28,785 nt of DNA from Mariprofundaceae bacterium (lineage in GTDB: Bacteria > Pseudomonadota > Zetaproteobacteria > Mariprofundales > Mariprofundaceae). Positions 1-7,969 of the stretch are shown in pieces. The notes under the pieces were generated by a model. The model worked only from the letters and a program-made list of their open reading frames with translations, was not told the origin of the DNA and made no database searches. Within the stretch, counting starts at the first letter, position 1. The number at the start of each line of letters is the position of its first letter. The translations under genes and the position numbers were made by a program. The stretch is taken from the NCBI GenBank assembly GCA_030950825.1, contig JAUZQT010000117.1, positions 1 to 28,785 of the forward strand, given 5' to 3'.

Positions 1-330
1 AGTTGCTGTGGCGGTGCCATGACAATCATCAAAACACGGATTCGCTCTGTATTCGCCCATTACGATACGTTGGTTCCGACTTGAAGTGGTGACGAACATT
101 TGGTGATGTAAGCGCTAACGACTCCGGTATATGGCAGCAGATAAGGCTGAGGAATAGGTGTGTATCGAAAACAGGTAAAACGAGCCATCAGCGGTTGATT
201 TTGACAAACGTGACTGCAAGGAGAACGCTCACTTCTTCATTTTGACCCTTTTGACAAAACACAGGGCATGAGGGGGAGTGAAACTCAAAAAGATATTTTC
301 AAGGGAATTGATACACCAACAGGGCTTGTC
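1..330. other. Left-edge stretch without a secure gene; possible transposase tail at 1-84
   Basis: No convincing complete gene lies here. Frame 1 on the plus strand is open from the window edge to a TGA at 82-84 and reads SCCGGAMTIIKTRIRS and onward. The CCGG-x-MxII pattern loosely resembles the cysteine-containing tail of IS91-type transposases, but about 27 codons are too few to decide. The remaining roughly 245 bases show no ribosome-binding site followed by a credible frame. The stretch may be the end of an insertion sequence that starts outside the window. Confidence 0.2.
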
Positions 331-387
331 CAACAAACGGTTCAGATCGTGGTTCGCTCCGCTCACACGATCTAACCTATTCGTTAG
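331..387. repeat. Long imperfect hairpin just downstream of the DUF4438 gene
   Basis: The arms are 331-351 (ending in AGATCGTG) and 366-387 (beginning CACGATCT), around a loop of about 14 bases. Eight bases next to the loop pair perfectly, then GGTT pairs with AACC, then the AAC/GTT outer part pairs. It begins three bases past the DUF4438 stop codon, so it could end transcription of the trmB-DUF4438 pair. There is no strong T-run, so a REP-like palindrome or an insertion-sequence end hairpin is equally possible. Confidence 0.55.
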
Positions 388-390
388 TAT

Positions 391-1272
391 TCAGGCAAAG
401 CGGCCAATACCACGAATCGCTCCTAAATTTGCGCTTTCATTCAATACAGGAACCAATTTATCAGAGGTGCAAGTCATCAAAGTCATCATGCCAGGGCCAT
501 GTCCTGCCAAAGGTGAGTCAGAATGAATCACCACACCAATGGTAAGCGATCCTTTACGGTAAGTTCGACCATAGCGATTATCATGATCCAGCACAGCAAC
601 AAAATCGCCGAACCGTAATTTGTGTAAGCTATATTCTTTAACCACGCTTTCATCATGGCAAAGAATATCATAATCGCCCGTGGTCACCGACAATGCGCCA
701 ATGCCACTGCCCATCGCATAACCTGGCACTATCACATGCACAGGCACTTCAATTTTTCCATTTTCTCGTTCTGTTAATCCCCACTTCTGTAGCAAATCGG
801 GATCAAGATTATATATAAAGACATCATCATGATCGATGAACTTTAGTCCCTGTCCATAGCCTTTTACCAAGAATTTATCATCGCAGGTGAGTTTATCCAA
901 AATGCTATCGGGAAAGTCGAGCATCAAGTGATCCACACCACCATGGTGCCCTAGGACTGTACCAATTTCGCCCTTGGCTTCACCTGAAATAACGCGGACT
1001 TGGTTACCACAGCAGGACATAAACTGATAACCCGCGCCACACTTTTTATTTTTATGATCAAGTGTCGTGGAAACACCGGGCTCAATATGTTCACCTGCCC
1101 AATCAAAAACAGAGTCACCAACCTTTACATTGTAGGTAATGCCACCCGTTGAGGGCCAAGAAAAAATTTCACCTGAACTGCCGATTTCAAAGGGTGCCCA
1201 TTGATGGGCCGCTGCAACGCCACCTTGTACAGCAGTCATTATAAGTTGATTTTTATTGGTTTTCAGGCTCAT
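391..1272 (-). CDS. DUF4438 family protein
   Basis: This 293-residue protein matches the DUF4438 family, known from structural genomics of a Thermotoga protein, across its length. Recognisable family stretches are GGITYNVKVGDSVFDWAGEH (about residues 43-62), a GQGLKFIDHDDV stretch, NLDPDLLQKWG, GYAMGSGIGA, VLDHDNRYGRTYRKG and SPLAGHGPG near the C-terminus. The family has no assigned biochemical role that I know of; many His/Asp residues and a glycine-rich core suggest ligand or metal binding, which is inference. There is no signal peptide or membrane segment, so it is probably cytoplasmic. Its ATG overlaps the trmB TGA as ATGA, so translation is probably coupled to trmB. A hairpin at 331-387 follows the stop. 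Confidence 0.85.
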   Translation of the reverse strand: MSLKTNKNQLIMTAVQGGVAAAHQWAPFEIGSSGEIFSWPSTGGITYNVKVGDSVFDWAGEHIEPGVSTTLDHKNKKCGAGYQFMSCCGNQVRVISGEAKGEIGTVLGHHGGVDHLMLDFPDSILDKLTCDDKFLVKGYGQGLKFIDHDDVFIYNLDPDLLQKWGLTERENGKIEVPVHVIVPGYAMGSGIGALSVTTGDYDILCHDESVVKEYSLHKLRFGDFVAVLDHDNRYGRTYRKGSLTIGVVIHSDSPLAGHGPGMMTLMTCTSDKLVPVLNESANLGAIRGIGRFA

Positions 1273-1985
1273 GATTCTTCCTTGATGTAATGTAAAAAGT
1301 GACTTTTGCGCCCGGCATTGATGCCGCGTTGTTCAAATTTGGTAAAAATACGCCCATCATCACGGGCAATATAGCCACCTTTACCTGCAATATTTCTTAG
1401 GCTAGGCGTATCATCCAAAATATCACGCATCCACTTGGCAAGCTCTTCAATATCCGATGCCAACTGTATGAAACCACCAGGTTTCAAGCATCTGACCATC
1501 ATAGCAGCCATGTCTTTTTGGATAATACGACGTTTATGATGGCGGGCTTTCGGCCATGGGTCAGGGTGGTTGATGATAAAACCATCCAGTTGTTCGGGTT
1601 CAACCTGATGCTCTAACACAAATTGTGCAGGTAGTTGAGTGATACGCGTGCGCTCAATCACGCCTGCATCTTCAAGCCTGCCAACTGCTTTAGCTACACC
1701 AGGCAAATAAATTTCTACGCCAATGAGAATCCAGTCTGGGTTGTTTTGTGCAGTGTAAACGAGGAAATCGCCATTGCCAAAGCCAATTTCCATGACGATA
1801 GGGGAACCCTCGGGGATGCCTGAGTTATTGAGGGTTTTACCCTTGGGTAAGCCGATTTTGGGAAGCCACTTTAATAATCGCGCCTCTTGCCCATCGGTAA
1901 CAAAGCCATTTTTGCGACCGTGGGTACGCATTTCTTGCTGGCAGTATTGATCTCTAAATTCTTTGGATAAACGCATGCGCAGCAT
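1269..1985 (-). CDS. trmB: tRNA (guanine-N7-)-methyltransferase TrmB
   Basis: TrmB methylates N7 of G46 in the variable loop of tRNAs, using S-adenosylmethionine. The 238-residue protein has the SAM-binding glycine loop EIGFGNGDF (about 66-74), the acidic GVEIYLPGV segment after it, and the family signature PDPWPKARHHKRR (about 141-153). The signature is preceded by His where many relatives have Phe (HPDPWP). The length is normal for the family. Two starts three codons apart are possible (ATG at 1985 or ATG at 1976); neither has a clear ribosome-binding site. The stop overlaps the start of the DUF4438 gene by four bases, giving a two-gene unit. Pairing of trmB with DUF4438 is not a standard arrangement that I recognise. 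Confidence 0.95.
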   Translation of the reverse strand: MLRMRLSKEFRDQYCQQEMRTHGRKNGFVTDGQEARLLKWLPKIGLPKGKTLNNSGIPEGSPIVMEIGFGNGDFLVYTAQNNPDWILIGVEIYLPGVAKAVGRLEDAGVIERTRITQLPAQFVLEHQVEPEQLDGFIINHPDPWPKARHHKRRIIQKDMAAMMVRCLKPGGFIQLASDIEELAKWMRDILDDTPSLRNIAGKGGYIARDDGRIFTKFEQRGINAGRKSHFLHYIKEES

Positions 1986-2021
1986 CTTAACATGAAAAAA
2001 TCCATGCGCGTTAGTGGTACG

Positions 2022-2043
2022 CTAGGAAGCTGTCCGAGAATAG
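2022..2043 (+). repeat. Insertion-sequence-end-like repeat, copy 1 (CTAGGAAGCTGTCC type)
   Basis: The sequence CTAGGAAGCTGTCCGAGAATAG is the same as copies at 14674-14695 and, inverted, 25635-25656, apart from one base (A for G at the seventh position). After AATAG it diverges from both. No transposase lies beside it. The rest of the 1986-2306 spacer holds only a loose TGGCAT/ATGCCA inverted pair near 2072-2107 and the likely promoter region of the next gene. Confidence 0.7.
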
Positions 2044-2139
2044 CGACCGTATTTTTACATAGAAAGCCATGGCATCCAGCATGTTTTGCATGTCTCTTCG
2101 CTATGCCAAGTAAAAAACATTACTGCCCAATAAGAAGGC

Positions 2140-2168
2140 TTAATTCGCCTATTATTTAACCGTATAAT
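2140..2168 (+). promoter_or_regulatory. Possible sigma-70-type promoter for the formate/nitrite channel gene
   Basis: A perfect TATAAT at 2163-2168 lies 17 bases after TTAATT (2140-2145), which matches the -35 consensus at only three of six positions. It would give a leader of about 130 bases before the ATG at 2307. The region is AT-rich, so a chance match is quite possible. Confidence 0.25.
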
Positions 2169-2306
2169 GCAAAAACACATCAGTTATTAGCGTTTTTTCC
2201 TATTCTAGTGTGGAACAGAACTTGCTTTTATCTTTTTAACAATACTACCCTGAATTAATATTGTGAAAATAAATAAAATACGAAATATCAAAAGGAGAAT
2301 TTTATT

Positions 2307-3116
2307 ATGTCATATTTAGAACCATCAGAGTTTGTGAGTAAAATGGTGGATGCGGGCGAATCCAAGGTTTACATGTCTACCAAGGACACCTTAATTCGTG
2401 CCTTTATGGCGGGTGCAATCTTGGCACTGGCTGCTATTTTTGCCATCACTGTAGCCTTAAAAACAGGTTCGCCATTACTGGGTGCTGTATTATTTCCCGT
2501 TGGATTTATTATGCTGTACCTTATGAAGTTTGATTTGTTAACAGGTGTGTTCACACTGGTACCCCTTGCCCTTTTGGATAAAAGACCTGGCGTTGATACG
2601 CGCCAAGTTTTGCGGAACTGGGGTTTGGTTTTTATAGGTAACTTAGGTGGCGCTTTAACCGTTGCTTTCATGATGTCCTTCGTTTTAACTTACGGTTACA
2701 ATACAGATGGTGGTGCGATTGCGGCAAAAGTAGCGGATATTGGTGAAGCTAGAACATTGGGGTATAAAGAATATGGTTTAGAAGGCTGGTTTACTATTTT
2801 TATGCGTGCTATGTTATGTAACTGGATGGTATCCATGGGTGTTGTTGGTGCAATGATTTCTACTTCAGCATCAGGTAAAATAATGGCAATGTGGATGCCT
2901 GTTATGCTGTTCTTCTTCATGGGTTTTGAACACTCAATTGTAAATATGTTTTTATTCCCATTCTCTATGATTATGGGTGGTAATTTTACAGTGCTTGATT
3001 ATTTGCTGTGGAATGAGTTGCCAACGGTGTTGGGTAACTTGGTTGGTGGGCTTTTATTGGTTGGCTTGCCTTTGTATTACACACATGTGAAAACATCACC
3101 AAAACGTAGCGCTTAA
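2307..3116 (+). CDS. Formate/nitrite transporter (FNT) family channel
   Basis: FNT proteins are pentameric inner-membrane channels for small monovalent anions such as formate, nitrite or hydrosulfide. This 269-residue protein has six hydrophobic segments and the family pattern FDLLTGVFT (about 75-83), RAMLCNWMVSMG (about 167-178) and GFEHSIVNMF (about 206-215). His209 falls at the same number as the conserved channel histidine of E. coli FocA. A good ribosome-binding site, AAGGAG, ends nine bases before the ATG. The next gene is a fused PP2C phosphatase/protein kinase. FNT genes next to such fusions occur in nitrate/nitrite assimilation loci of other proteobacteria, so nitrite is my preferred substrate. 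No nitrate or nitrite reductase is in the window, so this stays inference. Confidence 0.9.
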   Translation: MSYLEPSEFVSKMVDAGESKVYMSTKDTLIRAFMAGAILALAAIFAITVALKTGSPLLGAVLFPVGFIMLYLMKFDLLTGVFTLVPLALLDKRPGVDTRQVLRNWGLVFIGNLGGALTVAFMMSFVLTYGYNTDGGAIAAKVADIGEARTLGYKEYGLEGWFTIFMRAMLCNWMVSMGVVGAMISTSASGKIMAMWMPVMLFFFMGFEHSIVNMFLFPFSMIMGGNFTVLDYLLWNELPTVLGNLVGGLLLVGLPLYYTHVKTSPKRSA

Positions 3117-3125
3117 AAAGGGAGT

Positions 3126-3166
3126 ACAAAAGCACCTCTAGCAAAAGTAATGAGAGGTGCTTTTGT
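3126..3166 (+). terminator. Perfect 14-bp stem-loop between the channel and phosphatase/kinase genes
   Basis: ACAAAAGCACCTCT (3126-3139) and AGAGGTGCTTTTGT (3153-3166) are exact complements around a 13-base loop. The A-rich 5' arm and TTTTGT at the 3' end make it look like a bidirectional intrinsic terminator. It starts ten bases past the channel stop and ends 17 bases before the phosphatase/kinase ATG, so it should end or attenuate read-through into that gene. Confidence 0.8.
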
Positions 3167-3183
3167 CATAAACTTATCATACA

Positions 3184-4908
3184 ATGACAAAGCAATTAAG
3201 AATTTCTATAGGTCAGTACTCAGATAAAGGTCGCAAAGCCATTAATCAGGACTTTCATGGTATCTGCAGGCCTCATGAGCCACTTTTAAGTGCCAAAGGT
3301 ATAAGCATTGCTTTGGCCGATGGCATAAGCAGCAGTGATGTCAGTCAAATTGCTAGTAAATCTGCTGTAACAGGTTTCTTAGAAGATTATTATTGTACTT
3401 CAGATGCTTGGTCAGTAAAAAAATCAGTGTCTCAAGTGATGCTTGCAATCAACGCATGGTTACACGCACAAACGAGACAAAGCCAATTTTGTTACGAAGC
3501 AAAAGACAGAGGTTATGTGTGCACATTCTGTGTCATGGTTCTCAAATCAACAACGGCACACATTTTCCATGTTGGTGATACACGTGTATACCGTTTACGA
3601 GCGGATGACTTCGAGCAGCTTACCGATGATCATAGAATTCCTATTTCACAGGATAAAAGTTATCTTAGCCGCGCTTTAGGCATCAATGCACAACTTGAAA
3701 TTGACTATGAATGTTTATCACTTCAAGTCCATGATGTTTTTGTCCTTGCTACAGATGGTATTTATGAGTTTGTCAGCGCACAATTTATGATCGATACTAT
3801 TCATGCTCATGCAGATGACTTGGATAGTGCGGTAAAAATTATTCTAGATAAAGCTTTTGAACAAGGGAGCGATGATAATCTCACTATCCAAATCGTTAGC
3901 GTTGAGCAGCTTCCACAGCAGAGTGCGGATGAAATTTACCAACAACTAACATCCTTGCCTTTTCCACCTGATCTGCATGCACGCATGGAATTTGATGGTT
4001 ATAAAATTATTAGAAAAGTACATGCAAGTAGCCGTAGTCATGTTTACCTTGCACAAGATACAGACAGTAAGGCGCAAGTTATTATCAAAACTCCTTCTGT
4101 AGATTTGCGGGGAGAAACAGCGTACCTCGAACAATTTTTGATGGAGGAGTGGATTGCCCGCCGCTTGAATAATGCACATATTCTCAAGCCCTGTGCACAA
4201 ACTCGGCAACGCAATTATTTGTATGTTGCGACCGAGTTTATTGATGGACAAACACTGTCACAATGGATGATTGATAATCCAAAACCCGATGTAGAAACAG
4301 TGCGTGGCATTGTTGAACAAATCGCCAAAGGTTTACGTGCATTTCATAAATTAGAAATGTTGCATCAAGATCTAAGACCCAACAATATTATGATAGACCA
4401 AACTGGAACTGTAAAAATCATTGATTTCGGTTCAACGCAAGTTGCTGGAGTCATGGAAATAGAAAGCCCTATTTTAAAACAACATATACTTGGAACAGCC
4501 CAATATACTGCCCCAGAATATTTCCTTGGTGAAGCAGGATTAACTCAGTCGGATATGTTTTCTCTAGCTGTGATTGCCTACCAAATGTTATCGGGAAGGC
4601 TTCCCTATGGCGCAGCAATAGCAAAAGCGCGCACAAAAGCTGCGCAAAACAAACTGCACTATGAATCGGTGCTTGATGATGACAGAGAAATCCCTGTATG
4701 GGTGGATGAGGCGATTAGAAAAGCGCTTCATCCAAACCCCTATAAGCGCTATGAAGAAATCTCTGAGTTTGTGTTTGATTTGAGGCACCCAAACAAGAAA
4801 TTCCTCAACAAAAGCCGCCCACCCTTAATAGATCGAAGTCCCATTCTATTCTGGAAAGGAGTCTCCTTCATGCTTGCGACTATTATCATCTTCTTACTCA
4901 GCCGTTAG
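3184..4908 (+). CDS. Fused PP2C-type protein phosphatase / Ser-Thr protein kinase, membrane-anchored
   Basis: The N-terminal half is a PP2C (PPM) phosphatase: the metal-binding residues sit in NQD (21-23), ADGIS (45-49), HVGDTRVY (129-136), LATDGIYE (188-195) and SDDN (229-232). The C-terminal half (about 270-530) is a Hanks-type kinase with a candidate ATP lysine in VIIK (302), catalytic loop HQDLRPNN (394-401, Gln in place of the usual Arg), DFG (414-416) and APE (443-445). Residues about 552-573 form a single membrane segment, so both enzymes should face the cytoplasm. Carrying opposing activities in one chain suggests a self-contained switch. It follows the FNT channel, as in nitrate/nitrite assimilation loci elsewhere; the substrate is unknown. 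No clear ribosome-binding site precedes the ATG. Its TAG stop is also the outer edge of a mobile-repeat remnant (4906-4926). Confidence 0.92.
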   Translation: MTKQLRISIGQYSDKGRKAINQDFHGICRPHEPLLSAKGISIALADGISSSDVSQIASKSAVTGFLEDYYCTSDAWSVKKSVSQVMLAINAWLHAQTRQSQFCYEAKDRGYVCTFCVMVLKSTTAHIFHVGDTRVYRLRADDFEQLTDDHRIPISQDKSYLSRALGINAQLEIDYECLSLQVHDVFVLATDGIYEFVSAQFMIDTIHAHADDLDSAVKIILDKAFEQGSDDNLTIQIVSVEQLPQQSADEIYQQLTSLPFPPDLHARMEFDGYKIIRKVHASSRSHVYLAQDTDSKAQVIIKTPSVDLRGETAYLEQFLMEEWIARRLNNAHILKPCAQTRQRNYLYVATEFIDGQTLSQWMIDNPKPDVETVRGIVEQIAKGLRAFHKLEMLHQDLRPNNIMIDQTGTVKIIDFGSTQVAGVMEIESPILKQHILGTAQYTAPEYFLGEAGLTQSDMFSLAVIAYQMLSGRLPYGAAIAKARTKAAQNKLHYESVLDDDREIPVWVDEAIRKALHPNPYKRYEEISEFVFDLRHPNKKFLNKSRPPLIDRSPILFWKGVSFMLATIIIFLLSR

Positions 4909-4926
4909 CCCGCATTATTCAGGCTA
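4906..4926. repeat. Collapsed remnant of the TA-bounded 167-bp repeat
   Basis: TAGCCCGCATTATTCA (4906-4921) is identical to the left end of the complete element at 15248-15414. It runs directly into GGCTA, which matches the right edge (GGGCTA) of that element. The interior is gone, leaving TAGCC...GGCTA bounded by TA on both sides. The first TAG is the stop codon of the phosphatase/kinase gene. It fills the 23-base gap to the convergent helicase gene. Confidence 0.7.
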
Positions 4927-4931
4927 GCTTC

Positions 4932-7742
4932 CTACTGGCTTGTTTTCAAAAAAACTTGCAAATCATCCATCGCATTTTTTTCCCAAGCCTGTACTTCTTC
5001 ATCGTTAAAATACTCCAAATGACGAAGCTCTATACAAGCCTGCCTATGGATAGGGATTAAAGTATATATATCAACCCATTCATCATGAATACGGATAGCA
5101 ATATCTGGGTTAAATAAATATTCGCCACGTTTGAGACGTTTAAAAATCCTTCTATTGTATTGCCCCTCTTTTTTATGCTCATTTTTGGATAACATACTAG
5201 AAACATATTGACGTTTTTTACGGTGTGGTGGAATGACTGCATCTGGAAAAGATTCCAGTGCTTGACTAAAACTTTTGGCATTAAAAGCGTGTCTTTCTGT
5301 AAGCCAATTTGAAAAAAATACTTTGCCAAATGATGCAATCATCATATTGAGCAAGGTGTATTCCATGGTGTGCGATAATAACTTTATCAAACGCCCTTCA
5401 ACTTTAAGGGTTAATTCAGCAGGTGCCAAGAGCTCATAAATATCACTGAAAGAACGACTGCAGTATTTTACATTTTCACAAGCCTGTTGCAGACAAATTT
5501 GAAAAGCATTCAATCCTGCATTATTGAAAAGCTCCTTATCGGCGCCGATTTTGCATAACTTTTGAACCAAATCCACATTACCTGCACGAGATGCCAGCAT
5601 TAAAGGTGTATGATTAAACAATTCTCTAAAATCAACACCATATTGATCAATTTGACGAAATATTCCCATTGTATTTTTTAAGGTGTAGGGCGTGAAATGT
5701 TTTTTATTCAGTGTCAAAATGCCTTTTTCTTGGTTATTTGCAGGTGCAAACTTTGCATTCATCAATGCACGCAAATATTTTCCATCGCCGTGCAATAGGG
5801 CATATTCAAACAGTGTGAGCTTGGCTTTTTTATTGCCTTCGATAATTGCTTTCTGGTGCAGCTCATCCAATGCTTCCCCAGTTAATGGCTGCCAAGGGAT
5901 TTCTTTTTGCTTCAAAATTCGAGTACGAATCTCTTCCGCTTGTTCTTTTTTTCCCTGTAATTCTAGTTTGCGAGCCTCTTCACGCCATTCTTCAAAGCAA
6001 GAATTTTGTTCTGCCATTTGCAAGGAACCTTGAGCGTCATGTAGTCCCATCAATGTTAATAATGCATGCTCAGGCTGACTTTCAATGATATATAAATTTT
6101 GAATTGCACGCGTAATGGCTACATAAAATGCATTGATATGGAATTTATAAATTTCTAAAGATTTATCGCTTTTATCCTTCACACGTGAAAAATTTAATGT
6201 CTCCACTCTGATGTCATCACTGCTAACTCCTTCCGCAATCATAGAAAAACGTTCTTTGTCTGTGGAAACGAAGTTGTATAAAATGATATTTTCATATTCA
6301 AGGCCTTTGGCTTCTTGAACTGAAAATATCAGTGGTGTGGTAAAGTATTTACGAGCCATCTTTTTTTGTTCATCATGCATAACAATAATGGCAAAGCGTG
6401 TGGAGTGACGTGTTTTCTCTTCAATTTCATGTTTAATACGCTCTTGATCTTGTAAAAATGAAATATTTCCCAAATTATGGGCATTGCTTTGTACAAGAAA
6501 ATTACTTTCTTTATCAATCGAACCAAAACGCGCGCTTTTAACCTTCAATAAACGATTTGCAACCTCAGTCACTTCGGGAGAGTTGCGATAATTGGTGTTT
6601 AATACTGTTATTAAATCATGTGTATGCTGATGATTTTTTTGATGATAAAAAAAGCTTTTAATTTTAGACCATGAAAAAAAGTTGGGGTGGACAATTTGAT
6701 TGGAGTCACCGCAAATAATAAAGTCACCAGCTTGATGCAATGATTGAAGAATTAAGCCTAATTGTACACTGGTAAAGTCCTGCACTTCATCAATAACAAT
6801 GAAATCATATTTGCTTTTTAACTCAGCCATATATTGATGACTTAACATATTACTATCATATAAGTTCTCTTTTTCTAAGAACTTAAGATAAATTTTAAAT
6901 AAGCTATAAACCTCTTCACGCTCATGCTGATTAAAAATCGATTGTTTGATACCAAGCGCCAAATACGCATCGTGCGTTAAATAGCCATGCTCACTAGCTG
7001 TTCCTGTAATCACACCCGAAAACTCTTCTAGGAGCTGGTGAGTATCCGTCAACGCCCTACTTGTTCTTACCGTTGAAAACCAGTTTTTGAAGTCGACCAT
7101 AGTGACTTCACGGCCTTCAGGAACACGAATAGACTCTAAAAATTCTCTAAATGAATAAAAATCAACTTGTTGATCATCATTCTGATAGTGCTTACTAAAA
7201 TATAAATCACGCGAATTCTTCACCAAAAAAGCAGAGTGTGTAATGTACAATATATCGCCAATACCCTGCTTCATCTTCTCTAACGTTAATGCTGTTTTCC
7301 CACTACCCGCTGAACCAATGATAATAACAGGTGGCTGCAATTCATACACTGATGATTGAGAGCAATCAAAAGAAATAACCTTATCCAAAACATTAAATGT
7401 CGATACTTGAGGATTCAAATATACCAATGTTTCTGGAGCATCATCAAGGTGGCTTATAGACGGTATTTTATTTTCATCAATGGATGCGCCATGGCTCAAA
7501 AACCTCGATTTATCGTAAGCATGGTTAGGAATGTATTCCAATATCAAAATAAATTGCTCACCATCATGTTGATATACAGAAAACAATAAACGATTACTAA
7601 TGTCCAAACGGCAGCGATATAGGTTCTTAGCGACTTTTTTAACATCGGCAGACTTATAATCACCAGCCTCAAGTAAGCGCTTCATTTTTTTGAAGCCTGG
7701 GATATTTTTCGTGTTTAATTCATTGTAGCGTAAAACTTTCAT
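4932..7742 (-). CDS. RelE-like domain fused to SF1 (UvrD/Rep-type) helicase with ankyrin-type C-terminal region
   Basis: Starting at MKVLRYNEL the protein has 936 residues. Residues 1-85 (KVAKNLYRCRLDISNRLLFS, then an EYIPNHAYDKSRFL segment) resemble a RelE/ParE toxin fold. The helicase follows: Walker A GSAGSGKT (about 143-150), VIDEVQDF (about 316-323), ICGDSNQI, NYRNSPEV, VQEAKGLEYENI and FYVAITRAIQNLYI (about 539-552). A charged segment (about 585-615) leads to one clear ankyrin-type repeat, TPLMLASRAGNVDLVQKLC (about 711-730), probably with degenerate neighbours, and a C-terminal region I do not recognise. A TTG 12 codons upstream sits too close to a GGGAGG to be preferred; the ATG itself lacks a clear ribosome-binding site. 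It should be an ATP-driven DNA or RNA translocase; the toxin-like part may be a nuclease or only a binding module. The gene is monocistronic and has a repeat end beyond each side. Confidence 0.85.
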   Translation of the reverse strand: MKVLRYNELNTKNIPGFKKMKRLLEAGDYKSADVKKVAKNLYRCRLDISNRLLFSVYQHDGEQFILILEYIPNHAYDKSRFLSHGASIDENKIPSISHLDDAPETLVYLNPQVSTFNVLDKVISFDCSQSSVYELQPPVIIIGSAGSGKTALTLEKMKQGIGDILYITHSAFLVKNSRDLYFSKHYQNDDQQVDFYSFREFLESIRVPEGREVTMVDFKNWFSTVRTSRALTDTHQLLEEFSGVITGTASEHGYLTHDAYLALGIKQSIFNQHEREEVYSLFKIYLKFLEKENLYDSNMLSHQYMAELKSKYDFIVIDEVQDFTSVQLGLILQSLHQAGDFIICGDSNQIVHPNFFSWSKIKSFFYHQKNHQHTHDLITVLNTNYRNSPEVTEVANRLLKVKSARFGSIDKESNFLVQSNAHNLGNISFLQDQERIKHEIEEKTRHSTRFAIIVMHDEQKKMARKYFTTPLIFSVQEAKGLEYENIILYNFVSTDKERFSMIAEGVSSDDIRVETLNFSRVKDKSDKSLEIYKFHINAFYVAITRAIQNLYIIESQPEHALLTLMGLHDAQGSLQMAEQNSCFEEWREEARKLELQGKKEQAEEIRTRILKQKEIPWQPLTGEALDELHQKAIIEGNKKAKLTLFEYALLHGDGKYLRALMNAKFAPANNQEKGILTLNKKHFTPYTLKNTMGIFRQIDQYGVDFRELFNHTPLMLASRAGNVDLVQKLCKIGADKELFNNAGLNAFQICLQQACENVKYCSRSFSDIYELLAPAELTLKVEGRLIKLLSHTMEYTLLNMMIASFGKVFFSNWLTERHAFNAKSFSQALESFPDAVIPPHRKKRQYVSSMLSKNEHKKEGQYNRRIFKRLKRGEYLFNPDIAIRIHDEWVDIYTLIPIHRQACIELRHLEYFNDEEVQAWEKNAMDDLQVFLKTSQ

Positions 7743-7791
7743 AGTTAAATACCAGTATTGCCTTATATTGCAAGGCAACCCTCCCTTTATT

Positions 7792-7851
7792 TAACCCGCA
7801 TTATTCATAAATACTGCCGCCTGTCTGCGTTTACGCATAAGCAGGGCAGTC
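7792..7851. repeat. Solo end of the TA-bounded repeat plus adjoining hairpin
   Basis: TAACCCGCATTATTCA (7792-7807) differs by one base from the end TAGCCCGCATTATTCA. Directly after it, 7814-7851 folds as a stem-loop: ACTGCC with GGCAGT, CTG with CAG, and TGCG with CGCA around a TTTA loop. The spacer between the helicase start and tadA (7743-7969) holds nothing else that I recognise as a gene. The end lies in the same orientation as the one at 4906. Confidence 0.55.
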
Positions 7852-7969
7852 GGATTAAAATATGGATGGCATTCTTCCAAGATTAGGGTCGCGGAAAAAA
7901 AACATCATTCTCGAATGTTTGTATTGGGGATGTTGTTGTTTTCGAGACCGTTGTGTTAAATTACTACGA

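Noticed and set aside
278..526. 82-residue plus-strand frame
   Set aside because: It runs across the hairpin and antisense to the well-supported DUF4438 gene.
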